Shown in pieces: positions 35,783 to 46,252 of a stretch of DNA of 64,000 nucleotides. Location of the stretch: NCBI RefSeq assembly GCF_001315105.1, contig NZ_BAZR01000014.1:1-64000 (forward strand), in the 5' to 3' direction. This stretch comes from Paenibacillus sp. JCM 10914. GTDB taxonomy: Bacteria; Bacillota; Bacilli; Paenibacillales; Paenibacillaceae. Every line of letters starts with the position of its first letter. Position 1 is the stretch's first letter. Below the pieces are notes generated by a model. It had not been told where the DNA came from and ran no database searches. It saw only the letters and a program-made list of their open reading frames with translations. Position numbers and translations under genes: made by a program.

Positions 35783-36679
35783 TTAAAATTCTCCGACGTC
35801 TTTTTTCAGAGCTTTGTTCAAGATTACCGTCAGGATCAGGCAAAAGATAATGAACAACACGGAAATGGCGTTCCCGTACCCGTAGAGGGATGAGGAGAAG
35901 GCTACCTTATAGATGTAGTTGCCCAGGAATTGCGTGCTGTTGGCGGGTCCGCCGTTAGTCATTAGGAACACGGTTTCCATCTGCTTCAGACAGGTAGTAA
36001 CCGCGATAATGACGGCCACCCGCATCATTGGTGAAAGCAGCGGTATCATGATTCGGGTGTACAGCTGCGTATAGGTGGCTCCGTCGATTTTGGCGGCTTC
36101 TCCGAGATCCTTCGGTATTCCCTGGAGACCGGAATAGTAGAGCAGGAGCGCATATCCGAAGCCTTGCCACATCACGACAACAATGATGCACCAGATGGCG
36201 GTCGCCGGGTCGCCGAGCCAATCGTGCTTAAGCACCCCTAGTCCGATGCCGTCCAGGAATTTGTTGAGCAGACCGTAATTCGGGTGGAAGATACCGCTCC
36301 ACAGCTTGGCCGTAACGACGATGGAGATGACCGCCGGAATGAAGAAGATCGTCCGGAATATCTTCTCGTACTTCCCGCAATGCGTAAGGAAGATGGCCAG
36401 TAGGATGGCAATCGGATGCTGGATCACAAGGGTGGCCGCCGTGAGCAGCAGAGCGTTCCAGAGCGAACTCCAGAATACCGGGTCCTCAAACAGAATCTCC
36501 TTATAATTACTCAGGCCGACGAAATTGTAGTTACCGATGCCGCCCCAGTCCGTCGAGCCGTAATAGGCGCTCATCATAATGGGAACGCAGATCATAAATA
36601 CAAATAAGATCAAGCCCGGAGCGATGAGCAGAAAGATTGCTTTTTTGTCACTGAGTACTTTGTGCATGGTGTTCAACAT
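35783..36679 (-). CDS. Sugar ABC transporter permease (MalF type), second system
   Basis: A 298-residue protein; ATG 36679 (MLNTMHKVLSDKKAIFLLIA) is preferred, and the second in-frame ATG at 36667 is also possible. The longer frame to 36766 has no ribosome site. Six helices and the EAA loop SGLQGIPKDLGEAAKIDGAT identify a MalF-type permease, partner of the preceding-listed MalG-type gene. A ClpX-type zinc-finger gene separates it from its solute-binding gene. Confidence 0.88.
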   Translation of the reverse strand: MLNTMHKVLSDKKAIFLLIAPGLILFVFMICVPIMMSAYYGSTDWGGIGNYNFVGLSNYKEILFEDPVFWSSLWNALLLTAATLVIQHPIAILLAIFLTHCGKYEKIFRTIFFIPAVISIVVTAKLWSGIFHPNYGLLNKFLDGIGLGVLKHDWLGDPATAIWCIIVVVMWQGFGYALLLYYSGLQGIPKDLGEAAKIDGATYTQLYTRIMIPLLSPMMRVAVIIAVTTCLKQMETVFLMTNGGPANSTQFLGNYIYKVAFSSSLYGYGNAISVLFIIFCLILTVILNKALKKDVGEF

Positions 36680-36912
36680 CTCCGTCCTTCTTATACTGGG
36701 TGGGGCTTGAATCAACCCCAAAGATCCGATAATGCTATCGTATCCGAGCCATCTTGGAGTGAACATGCCGGAAAATTAAGATGAAGGTATGCATTTTTAA
36801 GGAGGATGTTAGAACTGAGGTAGTGAAGATCATCACCGAGTATAGAAGAAGAGGGCGACTCGCAAGATCGATCTGATCTGTGGAGGCACCCTCTTCATCG
36901 TGGATGTGTCTG

Positions 36913-37314
36913 CTATGGTTGTGATTGAACGACTTGCTGCCCGAACTCAAGGCATCCGCTGCAGATTGACACACCCGGTCCAAGTGCAAGCTGACCTACT
37001 TCATCCTTACTCCGGTTGCAGAATGAACAAGAGTCGGTATGCGCAACGCCATGTTCTGAGGCCGTGATTCCGTTACCGGATGCAGCTTGATAGAGATGAC
37101 CGATTACGCTCTGGTCGATGTATTCGAACTCGCCTTTTAACTTCAGCGCCACCGTCGTATAAGCAATGGCCATCCCTTCATAGAATCGCTGACGTTCAGT
37201 GTGGTCGCTCTTGACCATATAGCTTTCGCACAACTGACTGAGCTTCTCAAGTTCTAGTATCGTATCTTCGATTTTGGCACCGCGAAACATTTTTTTACGA
37301 AAATCCTGATCCAT
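36913..37314 (-). CDS. Small protein with C-terminal ClpX-type C4 zinc finger
   Basis: A 133-residue protein starting at ATG 37314, after a gaggagg site; the frame to 37407 has weaker signals. Residues 1-80 are helical and contain a possible TPR-like region. The C-terminus CSFCNRSKDEVGQLALGPGV with SICSGCLEFGQQ matches the C4 zinc-binding domain of ClpX (C-x2-C...C-x2-C). No AAA+ domain is present. It sits between two parts of a sugar ABC transporter cluster, isolated by terminators. ClpX zinc domains bind substrates and adaptors, so an adaptor-like role is possible. Confidence 0.72.
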   Translation of the reverse strand: MDQDFRKKMFRGAKIEDTILELEKLSQLCESYMVKSDHTERQRFYEGMAIAYTTVALKLKGEFEYIDQSVIGHLYQAASGNGITASEHGVAHTDSCSFCNRSKDEVGQLALGPGVSICSGCLEFGQQVVQSQP

Positions 37315-37405
37315 AAGCTTGAATTCCTCCTCTTTGTTTACAAATGTATACATGGAGTCTATGTTCAATATTCGTGATTGATCCTGCAATTCCTGCCAAT
37401 ACTCC

Positions 37406-37460
37406 AAAAAAATAGGTGTCCGTCAGTAAGCCTAACAATCAGGCTTACTGACGGACACCT
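37406..37460 (-). terminator. Strong terminator after the solute-binding protein gene
   Basis: Perfect 20-bp arms (aggtgtccgtcagtaagcct at 37414 and its complement at 37441-37460) with a 7-bp loop. On the minus strand it is followed by a run of seven T. Confidence 0.92.
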
Positions 37461-37471
37461 CTCAAGGTTGA

Positions 37472-38825
37472 TTATTTACCGTTTGCTTTGGCAGCTGCGG
37501 CATCGAGATCTTTCGCGAATTGATCAGGCGTGATCTTGCCTGATAACAGCTCCTGATGGATTTCCATCGATTTCTGCTTGAATTCATCACTTGAAATATC
37601 TTGAAGCGGTGTTCCGGCAGAAGATGTCATATTGGTGAATATGTCGATGAGCTGCTTCTGCAGCACCGTTTCTTCGCCGGTTAAGTATTGGTCAAACTTC
37701 TGAGCTGGTGTGCCAGCGCCGGATTGCCACACTTTCTTCGGCCAATTGTCCGGCGTAAAGAAATATTTCATGAAGGCAATCGCTTCTTCCGGATGCTTGG
37801 TGTTCTTGGAGATGGCATAGCCGCCTCCGTACCAAGCTGCAATATCGGTTTGAGCTCCTTTATCGGAAGCAGGGAAGGAGATGGCGCCTACGTTCTGGCG
37901 GAATTCCTCAGGGAAGTTCTCATCAGCGGCGAGGCTCGCTTCCCAGTTGCCCATGAAGAACATCGCTGCTTGTCCCTGGCCGAACAGATTCCGCGCCGTA
38001 CCGTAATCTGCCGTTAGCCAGCCATCAGCAAACCCTTTCGCTTCTGCGAAAGCCAGCATATCGGTTGCGCCTTGGACGAGTCCCGGATCGGTAAAGGAGA
38101 TTTCGCCGTTAAATGCCTTATCCATCAACGTAAAATCGCCGGTCGCGCGCTGTGCGTAGTAATCGTACATAATCGGCAGCGTCCAGCCTTCCATCCCGTT
38201 AATCGCTACAGTTGATGTTCTTGGCTCGCAGCTGTTTTACGACGTCGAGAAGTTCGGTCACCGTCGTCGGAACCTTCAGGCCATTATCGTCAAAGATCTT
38301 CTGGTTGTAATACAGCACAGCATAATCCGTATTCCGCGGCAAACCGTACTGCTTGCCGTCTTTACTGAAGCCGTCAACGGAGCCTGGAACGAATTCGCTG
38401 CCGCTAAAATCATCGGGATTCAGTTCCAGGAGCATGTCGTTGTCAAGGAGGGGGGAGAGGAATGATGGCTGTCCCCAAGCCTGGATGATATCAGGTAATT
38501 GGTTAGTAGACGCATATACCTTGATTTTGGCTTTATAAGGCTCATCCTGTAGGGCCTCAACCTCAATCTTAACATTCGGATTGTCCTGCATGTACGCATC
38601 GACGATCTCTTGCTCAATCTTACCGGGGCCGTTCGCACGATCGGCATAAGCGGTAAACATCTTCAGCGTAACAGGATCAGCGGTTTTGCTATCCTGATTC
38701 GTATCCGGGCTCGTTGGTTGAGGCGTTGTTCCATTGTCAGACGAGGTCGTCCCGCCGGAACCGCCGCAGCCGGCCAGAACGAGCGCCATGATCACGGTCA
38801 GCATCCATAATCTCATAGATTTCAT
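37472..38825 (-). pseudogene. Extracellular solute-binding lipoprotein, second sugar ABC system, one frameshift
   Basis: It starts at ATG 38825 with signal MALVLAGCGGSGG (lipobox Cys) and a Thr/Ser-rich linker. The first frame reads VTLKMFTAYADRANGPG, LPDIIQAWGQPSFLSPLL and GLPRNTDYAVLYYNQKIFDD, stopping at 38199. Removing one base near 38205 gives AKNITVAINGMEGWTLPIMY, and the rest follows to 37472 (AMFFMGNWEASLAADE). About 450 residues. Unlike the other frameshifts here, this one is an extra base or two missing. The system is expected to bind a saccharide for the two permeases. Confidence 0.82.
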
Positions 38826-39035
38826 GTTGATTACCCACCTTTATTCATATTTTCAGCTTGCATGATTCATCATACCGGGCAAAGGGATAGTTGCAACATG
38901 CCGAAAATTTCAGATGGATGTATTCATTTTTCAGTTGTTGCATGGCGACGTCACCTTTTCCGGAAGCAATCCGCTATAATAACATTAATTCCAATATTTC
39001 ACTTATCTCTATTGAAAACAGGTGATGACTCCAGG

Positions 39036-40866
39036 ATGCTAACCCCGCAATTTAAGCAGTGGTATACCGGCATGCCGATTCGCTTTAAGCTCCTATTCTG
39101 GTTCGTTCCGTTGCTGATGGCGACGATCGTGGCTATGGGTTGGATTGCATATGGGATCGCCTCGAACGAAGTCATGGACAAGATGACCCAGACGCAGAAT
39201 CAGCTAACCCAAAAAACAGCGGACCAGATCGATAGCGTAGCGAGGGAAATGCTGTTCTTCTCGAATAACTTGTTTTTGGACGATGAGATTCAGCGTTTAC
39301 TGGAATCGGATTACCAGCCGGCAGAGCGGCAGAAGGCGTTCAAGACCATATCCAACATGATGGTGGCCAGCGATTCGATACAATCCATGATCCTATATAC
39401 GCTTAAGCCGGGCTATGAGCACTTGGAACCGTTTGCAACGAATCAAGCCGGCATAACGAGCGCCATGACCTTGTCTCACTTTATGGAGGGCCCTTACTAT
39501 CAAGCAGCGCTTGAGGCGAAGGGGAGTCCCGTGTATGGCTTGGTTAGGCCTACGGACGGTATCTTTGTCGGAGACCATTACCATAAGATCGTGCTATCCC
39601 GCGTCATCGGCAATATCTATAATTTGAAGCCGGCAGGACTGATCATGATTGGCGTAGATGCTGCACGTATTGGCAGATTATATCTGGGTCAAGGCCAGTC
39701 TTCGTCACAGACCGAGATGTATGTCATTAGTCAGGACGGGCTTATTATTACGGCGACGAACCAGAGCTGGATTGGCAAATATGATGTTGAGCTGCCGTAC
39801 AACACCATGGAAGCGGAGCCTGCGCTTATGTCGACCGATGATCGTTTGAAGCTGTGGAAAGAGTCGCCGAATTGGATTATTACGCAGGTCGTCTCACCGA
39901 GTACAGGCTGGCATGTGGTCGTTGTGAGCACGAGAGAGAAGCTGGTGAGCGAGCTCGGGCGAATCGGGCAATTAACCGCCTGGGTGGCGGTTCTCTGCTT
40001 TCTGATCAGTCTTTGTATAACTTGGCTGTTATCGAATATGATTACGAAACCGCTGATGAAGCTGTCCCGCTCGATGCGCAAGCTTCAGACTGGGGACTTT
40101 ACGCAGCGCGTCCATTTTACCGGGCAGGATGAGATAGGAGAGCTCGGAGCGGGATATAATGCCATGGTCAGAAGAGTCAAAGCTTTGATAGACGATGTTT
40201 ATGCAACGCAGCTTAAGCAGAAGGAAGCCGAGCTCAAGACGCTGCAGGCACAGATTTCGCCGCACTTTTTATATAACACGCTAAATACGATCAGTTGGTC
40301 GGCCGAGAAGAAGGGAGAGAAGGATATCGCCGATATGGTCTATTCCCTGGCCCAGGTATTCCGGTTGAGCTTGAATGACGGCAAGGACTTCTTCTCGATT
40401 GAACGGGAAATGGAGCTCGTACGTAATTATTTGTTCTTGCAAAAGAGTCGCTTTATGAACCGGTTCGACTTCTCCATCGAGATCGACGAAGAAGTTCGAT
40501 CAGCGATGATTCCCAAGCTTATTGTACAGCCTCTGGCGGAGAACGCAATCATACACGGCATAGAACCGCTCGATGGGAACGGGTTCATCACGATAAGGCG
40601 TATGCCAGGGACGGCAGCGTGATCCTGGAAGTACTCGATAACGGCATTGGGATGTCGGAATCGCAGCTGCAGCGGTTAACCGAAAGGCTGCAGCGAGTAG
40701 AGAACCGCAGCTTGAAGTTAGCGATACGGAGCGGCGTTCCGGATTCGCCCTGCTCAACATTCAGGATCGGTTGCGGCTGTTTCAAGGGGAGGCTTATCTG
40801 GAATTGGACAGCAAGGAAGGTAAGGGTACTTGTGCGGTTATACACCTGGACAGAAAGAAGGATTGA
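39036..40866 (+). pseudogene. YesM-type sensor histidine kinase, second system, two frameshifts near the 3' end
   Basis: ATG 39036 (MLTPQFKQWYTG) follows caggtgatg. TM1 is at FKLLFWFVPLLMATIVAMGW; a sensor region follows; TM2 is near residue 310 (AWVAVLCFLISLCITWLL); then HAMP and LQAQISPHFLYNTLNTISWS with the phospho-acceptor His, and LIVQPLAENAIIHGIEPLDG. The frame breaks near 40601 and again near 40692; adding one base at each gives AYARDGSVILEVLDNGIGM, then SDTERRSGFALLNIQDRLRL and the end at 40866. It is adjacent to, and divergent from, the second ABC system. Confidence 0.82.
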
Positions 40867-40872
40867 ATAAAG

Positions 40873-42537
40873 ATGAAATTATTGATTGCAGAGGATGAGA
40901 CGGCTGTCAGAGAGGGAATGGTCCACCTGATCGATTGGGAATCCCATGGCATCGAAATATGCGGGGAAGCCGGAAATGGCAGTGAAGCGCTCGCACTTAT
41001 GGAGAGCTGTCGTCCCGATATTCTATTGACAGATATACGGATGCCTTACATGGATGGACTGGAGTTGATTGAACAGGCGAAGTCCAAGGGGCTAACCTTC
41101 CGCTCGATTATTCTTAGCGGGTATAACGAGTTCAGCTACGCCAAGCAAGCCATACGACTCGGAGCTGCCGATTTCATATTGAAGCCGTGCCGGCCGGAGG
41201 AGATTCTACGCACCGTGCTTGAAGCCAAGCAAGCAGCTGAGACGCAGGAAGCTAGTGAATCCAGGCGGAAAGCGCGTGATCTGTCGTGGAATCGCAACAT
41301 TCCACTCATGAAGAATCAGGTCCTTCTGCAATGGGTTAAATACTCTGCTGTACCGCTGGAGGAGCGGGGACAGGTCATACGAGAATTATCCATGGATATT
41401 CATGATGTCGGGGCACAGGTCGGTTTAGTTCGTGTGGACACGTCAAGAATTCCGCTTGTGGAGCGAGATGTGGTTCTACTGCGATATGCGGCCACTAATA
41501 TTGTGAAGGAAACGCTCGATCATGTATACGCAGGTCGAATCGAAGTATTTCAGGACGGGAGTGACTTGCTGTGGGTAGCGAGTCTGCCGGGGCATGTAAA
41601 GGCAGTTCCGTCTGGTAAAGCGATGTTATCGGCTCCGCGTCAGATCAAGTTGGAGCCGCATATCCGTTTATTGCAGCGGAATCTGGAGAAGTATCTCAAG
41701 ATGACGGTCAGCATCGCGCTCGGTTCGTGGAAGCCGTTGATTGATCAGGTGAACGAATCGTATCAGGAATCGGTGCAGGCGATGGAATCGCGTTTTTTTC
41801 AGGGAAAAGGGGGCGTATTCTTCTATTCGGAGCAGGGCCAGAAGGAGAATGCAACGCTATCCAGCAGCAATGATACGTCGATACTGGATAACGAAGGCTT
41901 TGAACAGAGTGAGCAGAAGATGCTGGAGCATCTAAGGCATGGTCATTTCGAACACGCGCTGGACGAATTGGAGATCTGGCTGTCATTGTTCAAATCACAA
42001 TTCCATTATAGCAAGCAGGAGGTCAACCTCAGGGCAACCACGTTCTTGATCCGTATTCAGGAGATCGCGAAGGAGCATCGCATCGGTGCGTTTGAGTGGA
42101 AGAACGAGTTAGTGAATTCGATGGAGCAGCTTCCGCAGGTGGAGACATTGGAAGAACTGGCGACCATCGTCAAGAAGATGATGCAGCATCTTGTCGAAGC
42201 ATGTTCATCTAACCGGACACTGCATCGGACCGTGCAATCTGTGCTGGAGCTCATCAAGGAGAGGTACAATACCAACCTTACTCTGGAGGCCGTAGCTAGG
42301 GAGGCTTATATATCCAACACCTATTTGAGCTCTTTGTTCAAGCAGGAGCTCGGTGTTAATTTTCTGGATTATCTACACCAATACCGGATCGAGAAGTCCA
42401 AGGAACTACTGCGTCAGGATCTGAAGATCTATGCGGTCGCTCGTCTGGTGGGATATCAGGAGGAGCGGCACTTTAGTTCAACGTTCAAGAAATGGACCGG
42501 CATCACTCCTTCCCAATTCAAATCAACGATTCATTAA
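40873..42537 (+). CDS. YesN-type response regulator (receiver + AraC HTH), second system
   Basis: A 554-residue protein, full length for YesN. The receiver has LLIAEDETAVREGM, LLTDIRMPYMDG (phospho-acceptor Asp) and DFILKPCRPEE. A long middle domain (about 350 residues) separates it from the C-terminal AraC motif: LTLEAVAREAYISNTYLSSL and YAVARLVGYQEERHFSSTFK. It starts 6 bp after the kinase. It likely activates the ABC genes at 34874-38825. Confidence 0.92.
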   Translation: MKLLIAEDETAVREGMVHLIDWESHGIEICGEAGNGSEALALMESCRPDILLTDIRMPYMDGLELIEQAKSKGLTFRSIILSGYNEFSYAKQAIRLGAADFILKPCRPEEILRTVLEAKQAAETQEASESRRKARDLSWNRNIPLMKNQVLLQWVKYSAVPLEERGQVIRELSMDIHDVGAQVGLVRVDTSRIPLVERDVVLLRYAATNIVKETLDHVYAGRIEVFQDGSDLLWVASLPGHVKAVPSGKAMLSAPRQIKLEPHIRLLQRNLEKYLKMTVSIALGSWKPLIDQVNESYQESVQAMESRFFQGKGGVFFYSEQGQKENATLSSSNDTSILDNEGFEQSEQKMLEHLRHGHFEHALDELEIWLSLFKSQFHYSKQEVNLRATTFLIRIQEIAKEHRIGAFEWKNELVNSMEQLPQVETLEELATIVKKMMQHLVEACSSNRTLHRTVQSVLELIKERYNTNLTLEAVAREAYISNTYLSSLFKQELGVNFLDYLHQYRIEKSKELLRQDLKIYAVARLVGYQEERHFSSTFKKWTGITPSQFKSTIH

Positions 42538-42614
42538 CGAACCGTGAAGCTATACATAGTAAGCTTTCCAGCTTATGATGGAGACAGTCACATCAGAGAT
42601 GGAGGTTTCATCAT

Positions 42615-43640
42615 ATGAACAAGGATCAAGGGCAGGAGCATACTCCGGCTATCGATGATATAAAAGAGCATCAGTTGCCCCAGGTGAAGATTACGCTGGC
42701 GAATCCGTTACGCTGGGTCAACAGCTATATATTGCGCGGCGAAGACGGCGTTACCATTATCGATCCCGGTCCTCGGACGGATTCATCCGAGCAGGAATGG
42801 ATGAACGCATTGGAGAAGCTAGCCATCCGCTTTGACGATATAGCATCCATCGTGCTAACGCACCATCATCCGGATCATTATGGACTGGCCGGTTGGTTCC
42901 AGGAGCGCTCGGGCTGCCAGGTTTGGATGTCGGCGCGTGCCCATCAGGAAGCGGAACTCATGTGGGGAGAGTCCTCTTCCATGGACGCAGACCTGCCGGA
43001 TCTCTTCCGCCGGCATGGCATGCCAGAGGTTTGGCTGCAGCGCTTGAGCGAGCATCTGAATAGCTTCTTTCCACAAGTCACGCCGCAACCGGCCATATCG
43101 ATCATACATGATGATTTGCCGTTTCGGATGGGCAATCGGATCTGGCTGCCGGTTCAGACGGCGGGCCATGCGCCCGGCCATTTATCCTTCTATCATGCAG
43201 ACAGCGGTGTTCTTCTATGCGGCGATGCCGTATTACCGCAAATCTCACCCAACGTCAGCCTGCTCCCCGGCAGCGATTCTGACCCGCTAGCCTTATTCTT
43301 GGCAGGACTAAGTCGCCTGCGTGAGCTCGATGTTCGAGTGGCTTATCCCGGCCATCGCCATCCGTTCACGCATTTCCGGGATCGGATCGACGCCCTGCTT
43401 CTGCATCACGAGGAGCGCTTGCACGATATCGCAGGCATGCTGCAATTGACCGGCGGACTCAATGCTTTCGAAGTCTGCCTTGCCCTCTTCGGTGATAAAC
43501 TGGGCATTCATCAGCTACGCTTCGCGATGTGCGAGGCGCTTGCGCATCTGGTCGAACTCGTAGATCGCGGCTTGGCGGAACTAGGTGAGAATGACAACGC
43601 CACGCTCTATTTTTCTGTACGTCAATCACCCGTTTCCTGA
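42615..43640 (+). CDS. MBL-fold metallo-hydrolase
   Basis: A 341-residue protein with the metallo-beta-lactamase zinc motif LTHHHPDHYGLAGWF (HxHxDH), then ILRGEDGVTIIDPGPRTDSS upstream, a third His in HAPGHLSFYH, CGDAVLPQI, and YPGHRHPFTHF near the C-terminus. It resembles glyoxalase II-type hydrolases of the GloB-like set with a winged C-terminal region. It starts at ATG with GGAGG upstream and is followed by a terminator. Its substrate is not known. Confidence 0.85.
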   Translation: MNKDQGQEHTPAIDDIKEHQLPQVKITLANPLRWVNSYILRGEDGVTIIDPGPRTDSSEQEWMNALEKLAIRFDDIASIVLTHHHPDHYGLAGWFQERSGCQVWMSARAHQEAELMWGESSSMDADLPDLFRRHGMPEVWLQRLSEHLNSFFPQVTPQPAISIIHDDLPFRMGNRIWLPVQTAGHAPGHLSFYHADSGVLLCGDAVLPQISPNVSLLPGSDSDPLALFLAGLSRLRELDVRVAYPGHRHPFTHFRDRIDALLLHHEERLHDIAGMLQLTGGLNAFEVCLALFGDKLGIHQLRFAMCEALAHLVELVDRGLAELGENDNATLYFSVRQSPVS

Positions 43641-43659
43641 TATAATTGAATCAGTTAGC

Positions 43660-43712
43660 AACCGTCTGCTTTACGCTCCCCATGACCATGCGTAGAAAGG
43701 ACGGTTTTTTGT
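43660..43712 (+). terminator. Terminator after the MBL-fold gene
   Basis: Arms accgtctgctttacgc and gcgtagaaaggacggt, with mismatches, are followed by six T. The rest of the gap to glgC (43713-43914) shows no clear gene. Confidence 0.6.
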
Positions 43713-43914
43713 TTATAAGTAAGAGAGCGACGCATGTAATACCCATTCCGATTCACTCCGTACATTCGAATGACGCGTACCGGCAGCAACGAGTATGTTC
43801 CTCACACAAGACTTCTTGGGCAGTTTTCAACAGAATCATTTCACATTCCTTTTTGTGCAGTACGTAATTCATGTAGTATGCAGTCCCAAACATACGATAT
43901 GAGGAGAGGCTGTC

Positions 43915-45096
43915 ATGATGAAAAAAGAAGTAGTGGCGATGTTGCTCGCAGGAGGACAAGGCAAACGATTGAAGGGCTTGACGAAGACGCTCGCCAAGCC
44001 AGCCGTTTATTTCGGGGGAACATATCGGATTATTGATTTTCCCCTTAGCAATTGCTCTCATTCCGGCATGGATACCGTTGGCGTGCTGACGCAATACGAG
44101 CCGCTCGTGCTGCATTCGTATATCGGCGTAGGCAGTGATTGGGATATGGATCGCCTGAACGGGGGCGTGTTTGTGCTACCTCCGCATGAACGGGAGGACG
44201 GCACAACCTGGTATAGGGGAACGGCCGATGCGATATTTCGTAATCTGAAATTCATCGACCAGTACGATCCGGAGCATGTGTTAATTTTGTCAGGCGACCA
44301 TATTTACAAGATGGATTACGATCGGATGCTCGCCTATCATAAAGAGAAAAATGCCGATTGCACGATATCGGTTATCGAGGTGTCATTGGAAGAAGCGACA
44401 AGGTTCGGGATGGTGAACACCGATGAGGCGTACCGAATCCATGAATTCGAGGAAAAACCGTCCCATCCCAAGAGCACAACGGCATCGATGGGGGTCTACC
44501 TCTTTCGCTGGAAGCAACTTCGTTCTTATCTGCTGCATAATGCGGAGCAGCCCGATACGAGCCACGATTTCGGTAAGGACATTCTTCCTCGCATGCTGGA
44601 GGAGAATAAGACGTTATACGCATATCCGTTTGACGGATACTGGAAGGACGTCGGCACGATTCAGAGCCTGTGGGAAGCGAACATGGATTTGCTGAGCGAA
44701 CAGCCGAAGCTGGATCTGAACGACCCGCATTGGCGGATCTATACCCGTAACCCCAATCAACCGGCACAATATATTTCACCGACAGGGGTTATCAGAAACA
44801 GCATGATTAATGAGGGGTGCTCCGTGTATGGCGAGGTGGCGCATTCCGTTCTATTCTATGGCGTCGAGGTTGGTGAAGGAAGCGTGATTACGGATTCCGT
44901 CATTATGCCTAAGGTAAGAATCGGTAGAAATGTCCGCATCCATCGTGCGATCGTGACGGAGGACATGGTGATCCCGGACGGTACGCATATCGGTAATCCG
45001 AAGGAGCATGAATCCGAAATCGAGCTTGTCAGTGGCAAGGAGGAGGAGATGCTGAATTTACTGCAATCATCCTCCGCTTCTATAAATCAGGGTTAG
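43915..45096 (+). CDS. glgC: Glucose-1-phosphate adenylyltransferase, catalytic subunit
   Basis: A 393-residue protein. The signature [20 protein letters not shown] binds [49 protein letters not shown] and [19 protein letters not shown] follow, with a left-handed beta-helix C-terminus. It makes ADP-glucose from ATP and glucose-1-P for glycogen. Starts with tandem ATGs behind gaggagagg. First gene of glgC-glgD-glgP; glgA and glgB are not adjacent. Confidence 0.93.
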   Translation: MMKKEVVAMLLAGGQGKRLKGLTKTLAKPAVYFGGTYRIIDFPLSNCSHSGMDTVGVLTQYEPLVLHSYIGVGSDWDMDRLNGGVFVLPPHEREDGTTWYRGTADAIFRNLKFIDQYDPEHVLILSGDHIYKMDYDRMLAYHKEKNADCTISVIEVSLEEATRFGMVNTDEAYRIHEFEEKPSHPKSTTASMGVYLFRWKQLRSYLLHNAEQPDTSHDFGKDILPRMLEENKTLYAYPFDGYWKDVGTIQSLWEANMDLLSEQPKLDLNDPHWRIYTRNPNQPAQYISPTGVIRNSMINEGCSVYGEVAHSVLFYGVEVGEGSVITDSVIMPKVRIGRNVRIHRAIVTEDMVIPDGTHIGNPKEHESEIELVSGKEEEMLNLLQSSSASINQG

Positions 45097-45110
45097 GACG
45101 GGAGGCTGCG

Positions 45111-46214
45111 ATGAGGGATCTAATGGGCATTATTAACTTGGAACATGAGCGCGATGTGCTGAATGAATTGACGTATTTCCGATGTGGAGCCGCCGTGCCC
45201 TTTGCCGGGCGCTATCGGCTGATTGATTTTGTCATGTCCAACATGATGCATGCCGGCATTCAGGATATTGCACTCTTTGTACGCAGGAAATACCGATCGC
45301 TGATGGATCATCTGGGAGAAGGTCGGCCCTGGGATATGCATCGCAAACGAGGAGGACTCTTCATCCTCCCGCCCGACTGGAATGATGATACGGATGTGTC
45401 CTCTGGCGAGCTCCGGCATATTTATAATAATCTGGACTTTTTTGAACGCGGCCCTGCCCGCTATGTCGTCTACTCCGGCAGTCAACACATCAGTACGGTG
45501 GATCTCAAGGAAGTCTATGATTATCATCTGGAGCAGGGCGCGGACGTTACGCTTGTATACACAAAAATCACCCCCTTAAAGGATGAGCATCGTTCCTGCA
45601 CCCGATTGGATGTGAATGAAGACGGCATGGTGACAGATATCCATTATGAGCAGAACCATGGCGGTATCTATATGGAACTGTTCGTGATGGAGAAGTCATT
45701 GTTCCTCGAAATGGCCGATCATTGCATTGCGCATGGCGGAAGCCATTTCTTCCGGGACGGGATCATGCAGAATCGTCATAAGCTCAACATCGCGGGGTAC
45801 GAGTACCAAGGATATCATGCCGTGATCAACTCCGTTGAAAGCTATTATCGTACCAGTATGAATCTGCTGAATCCACAAACATACAACAGCTTATTCCGTA
45901 ATCAGACGGTTCATACGAAGATCAAGTACGAGGTGCCGGCCAAATATCTGAATTCGGCGGATGTCTGCAATGCGCTGGTAGCCAACGGATGCCATATTGA
46001 CGGTGAAGTGAAGAACAGCATTCTGTTTCGCGGCGTTCAAGTGAAGCGGGGGGCAAGCATTCATAATTCGATTATTATGCAAAAATGCGTAATTGGTGAG
46101 AACGTGAGGCTGGAGAACGTCATTCTCGATAAAGACGTGATCATCTCCCGCGATCATAAACTCCAGGGCGATTTTCGCAAACCGTTCGTTATCGCCAAGG
46201 ATATCTCGATTTAA
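45111..46214 (+). CDS. glgD: GlgD, glucose-1-phosphate adenylyltransferase-like subunit
   Basis: A 367-residue paralogue of GlgC. It lacks the GGxGxRL catalytic loop and starts MGIINLEHERDVLNELTYFR, as in GlgD. It retains the fold (RYRLIDFVMSNMMHAGIQDI, FILPPDWND, VVYSGSQHISTVDL) and C-terminal helix repeats. In Bacillus GlgD forms a complex with GlgC and modulates its activity. It starts at ATG behind GGGAGG, 14 bp after glgC. Confidence 0.9.
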   Translation: MRDLMGIINLEHERDVLNELTYFRCGAAVPFAGRYRLIDFVMSNMMHAGIQDIALFVRRKYRSLMDHLGEGRPWDMHRKRGGLFILPPDWNDDTDVSSGELRHIYNNLDFFERGPARYVVYSGSQHISTVDLKEVYDYHLEQGADVTLVYTKITPLKDEHRSCTRLDVNEDGMVTDIHYEQNHGGIYMELFVMEKSLFLEMADHCIAHGGSHFFRDGIMQNRHKLNIAGYEYQGYHAVINSVESYYRTSMNLLNPQTYNSLFRNQTVHTKIKYEVPAKYLNSADVCNALVANGCHIDGEVKNSILFRGVQVKRGASIHNSIIMQKCVIGENVRLENVILDKDVIISRDHKLQGDFRKPFVIAKDISI

Positions 46215-46252
46215 TAGCGCCGGACTGCATGATAACGTTTGTCAGGAGGAAC

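Noticed and set aside
43646..43867. 73-residue plus-strand frame before glgC
   Set aside because: It crosses the terminator after the MBL gene and has no ribosome site.
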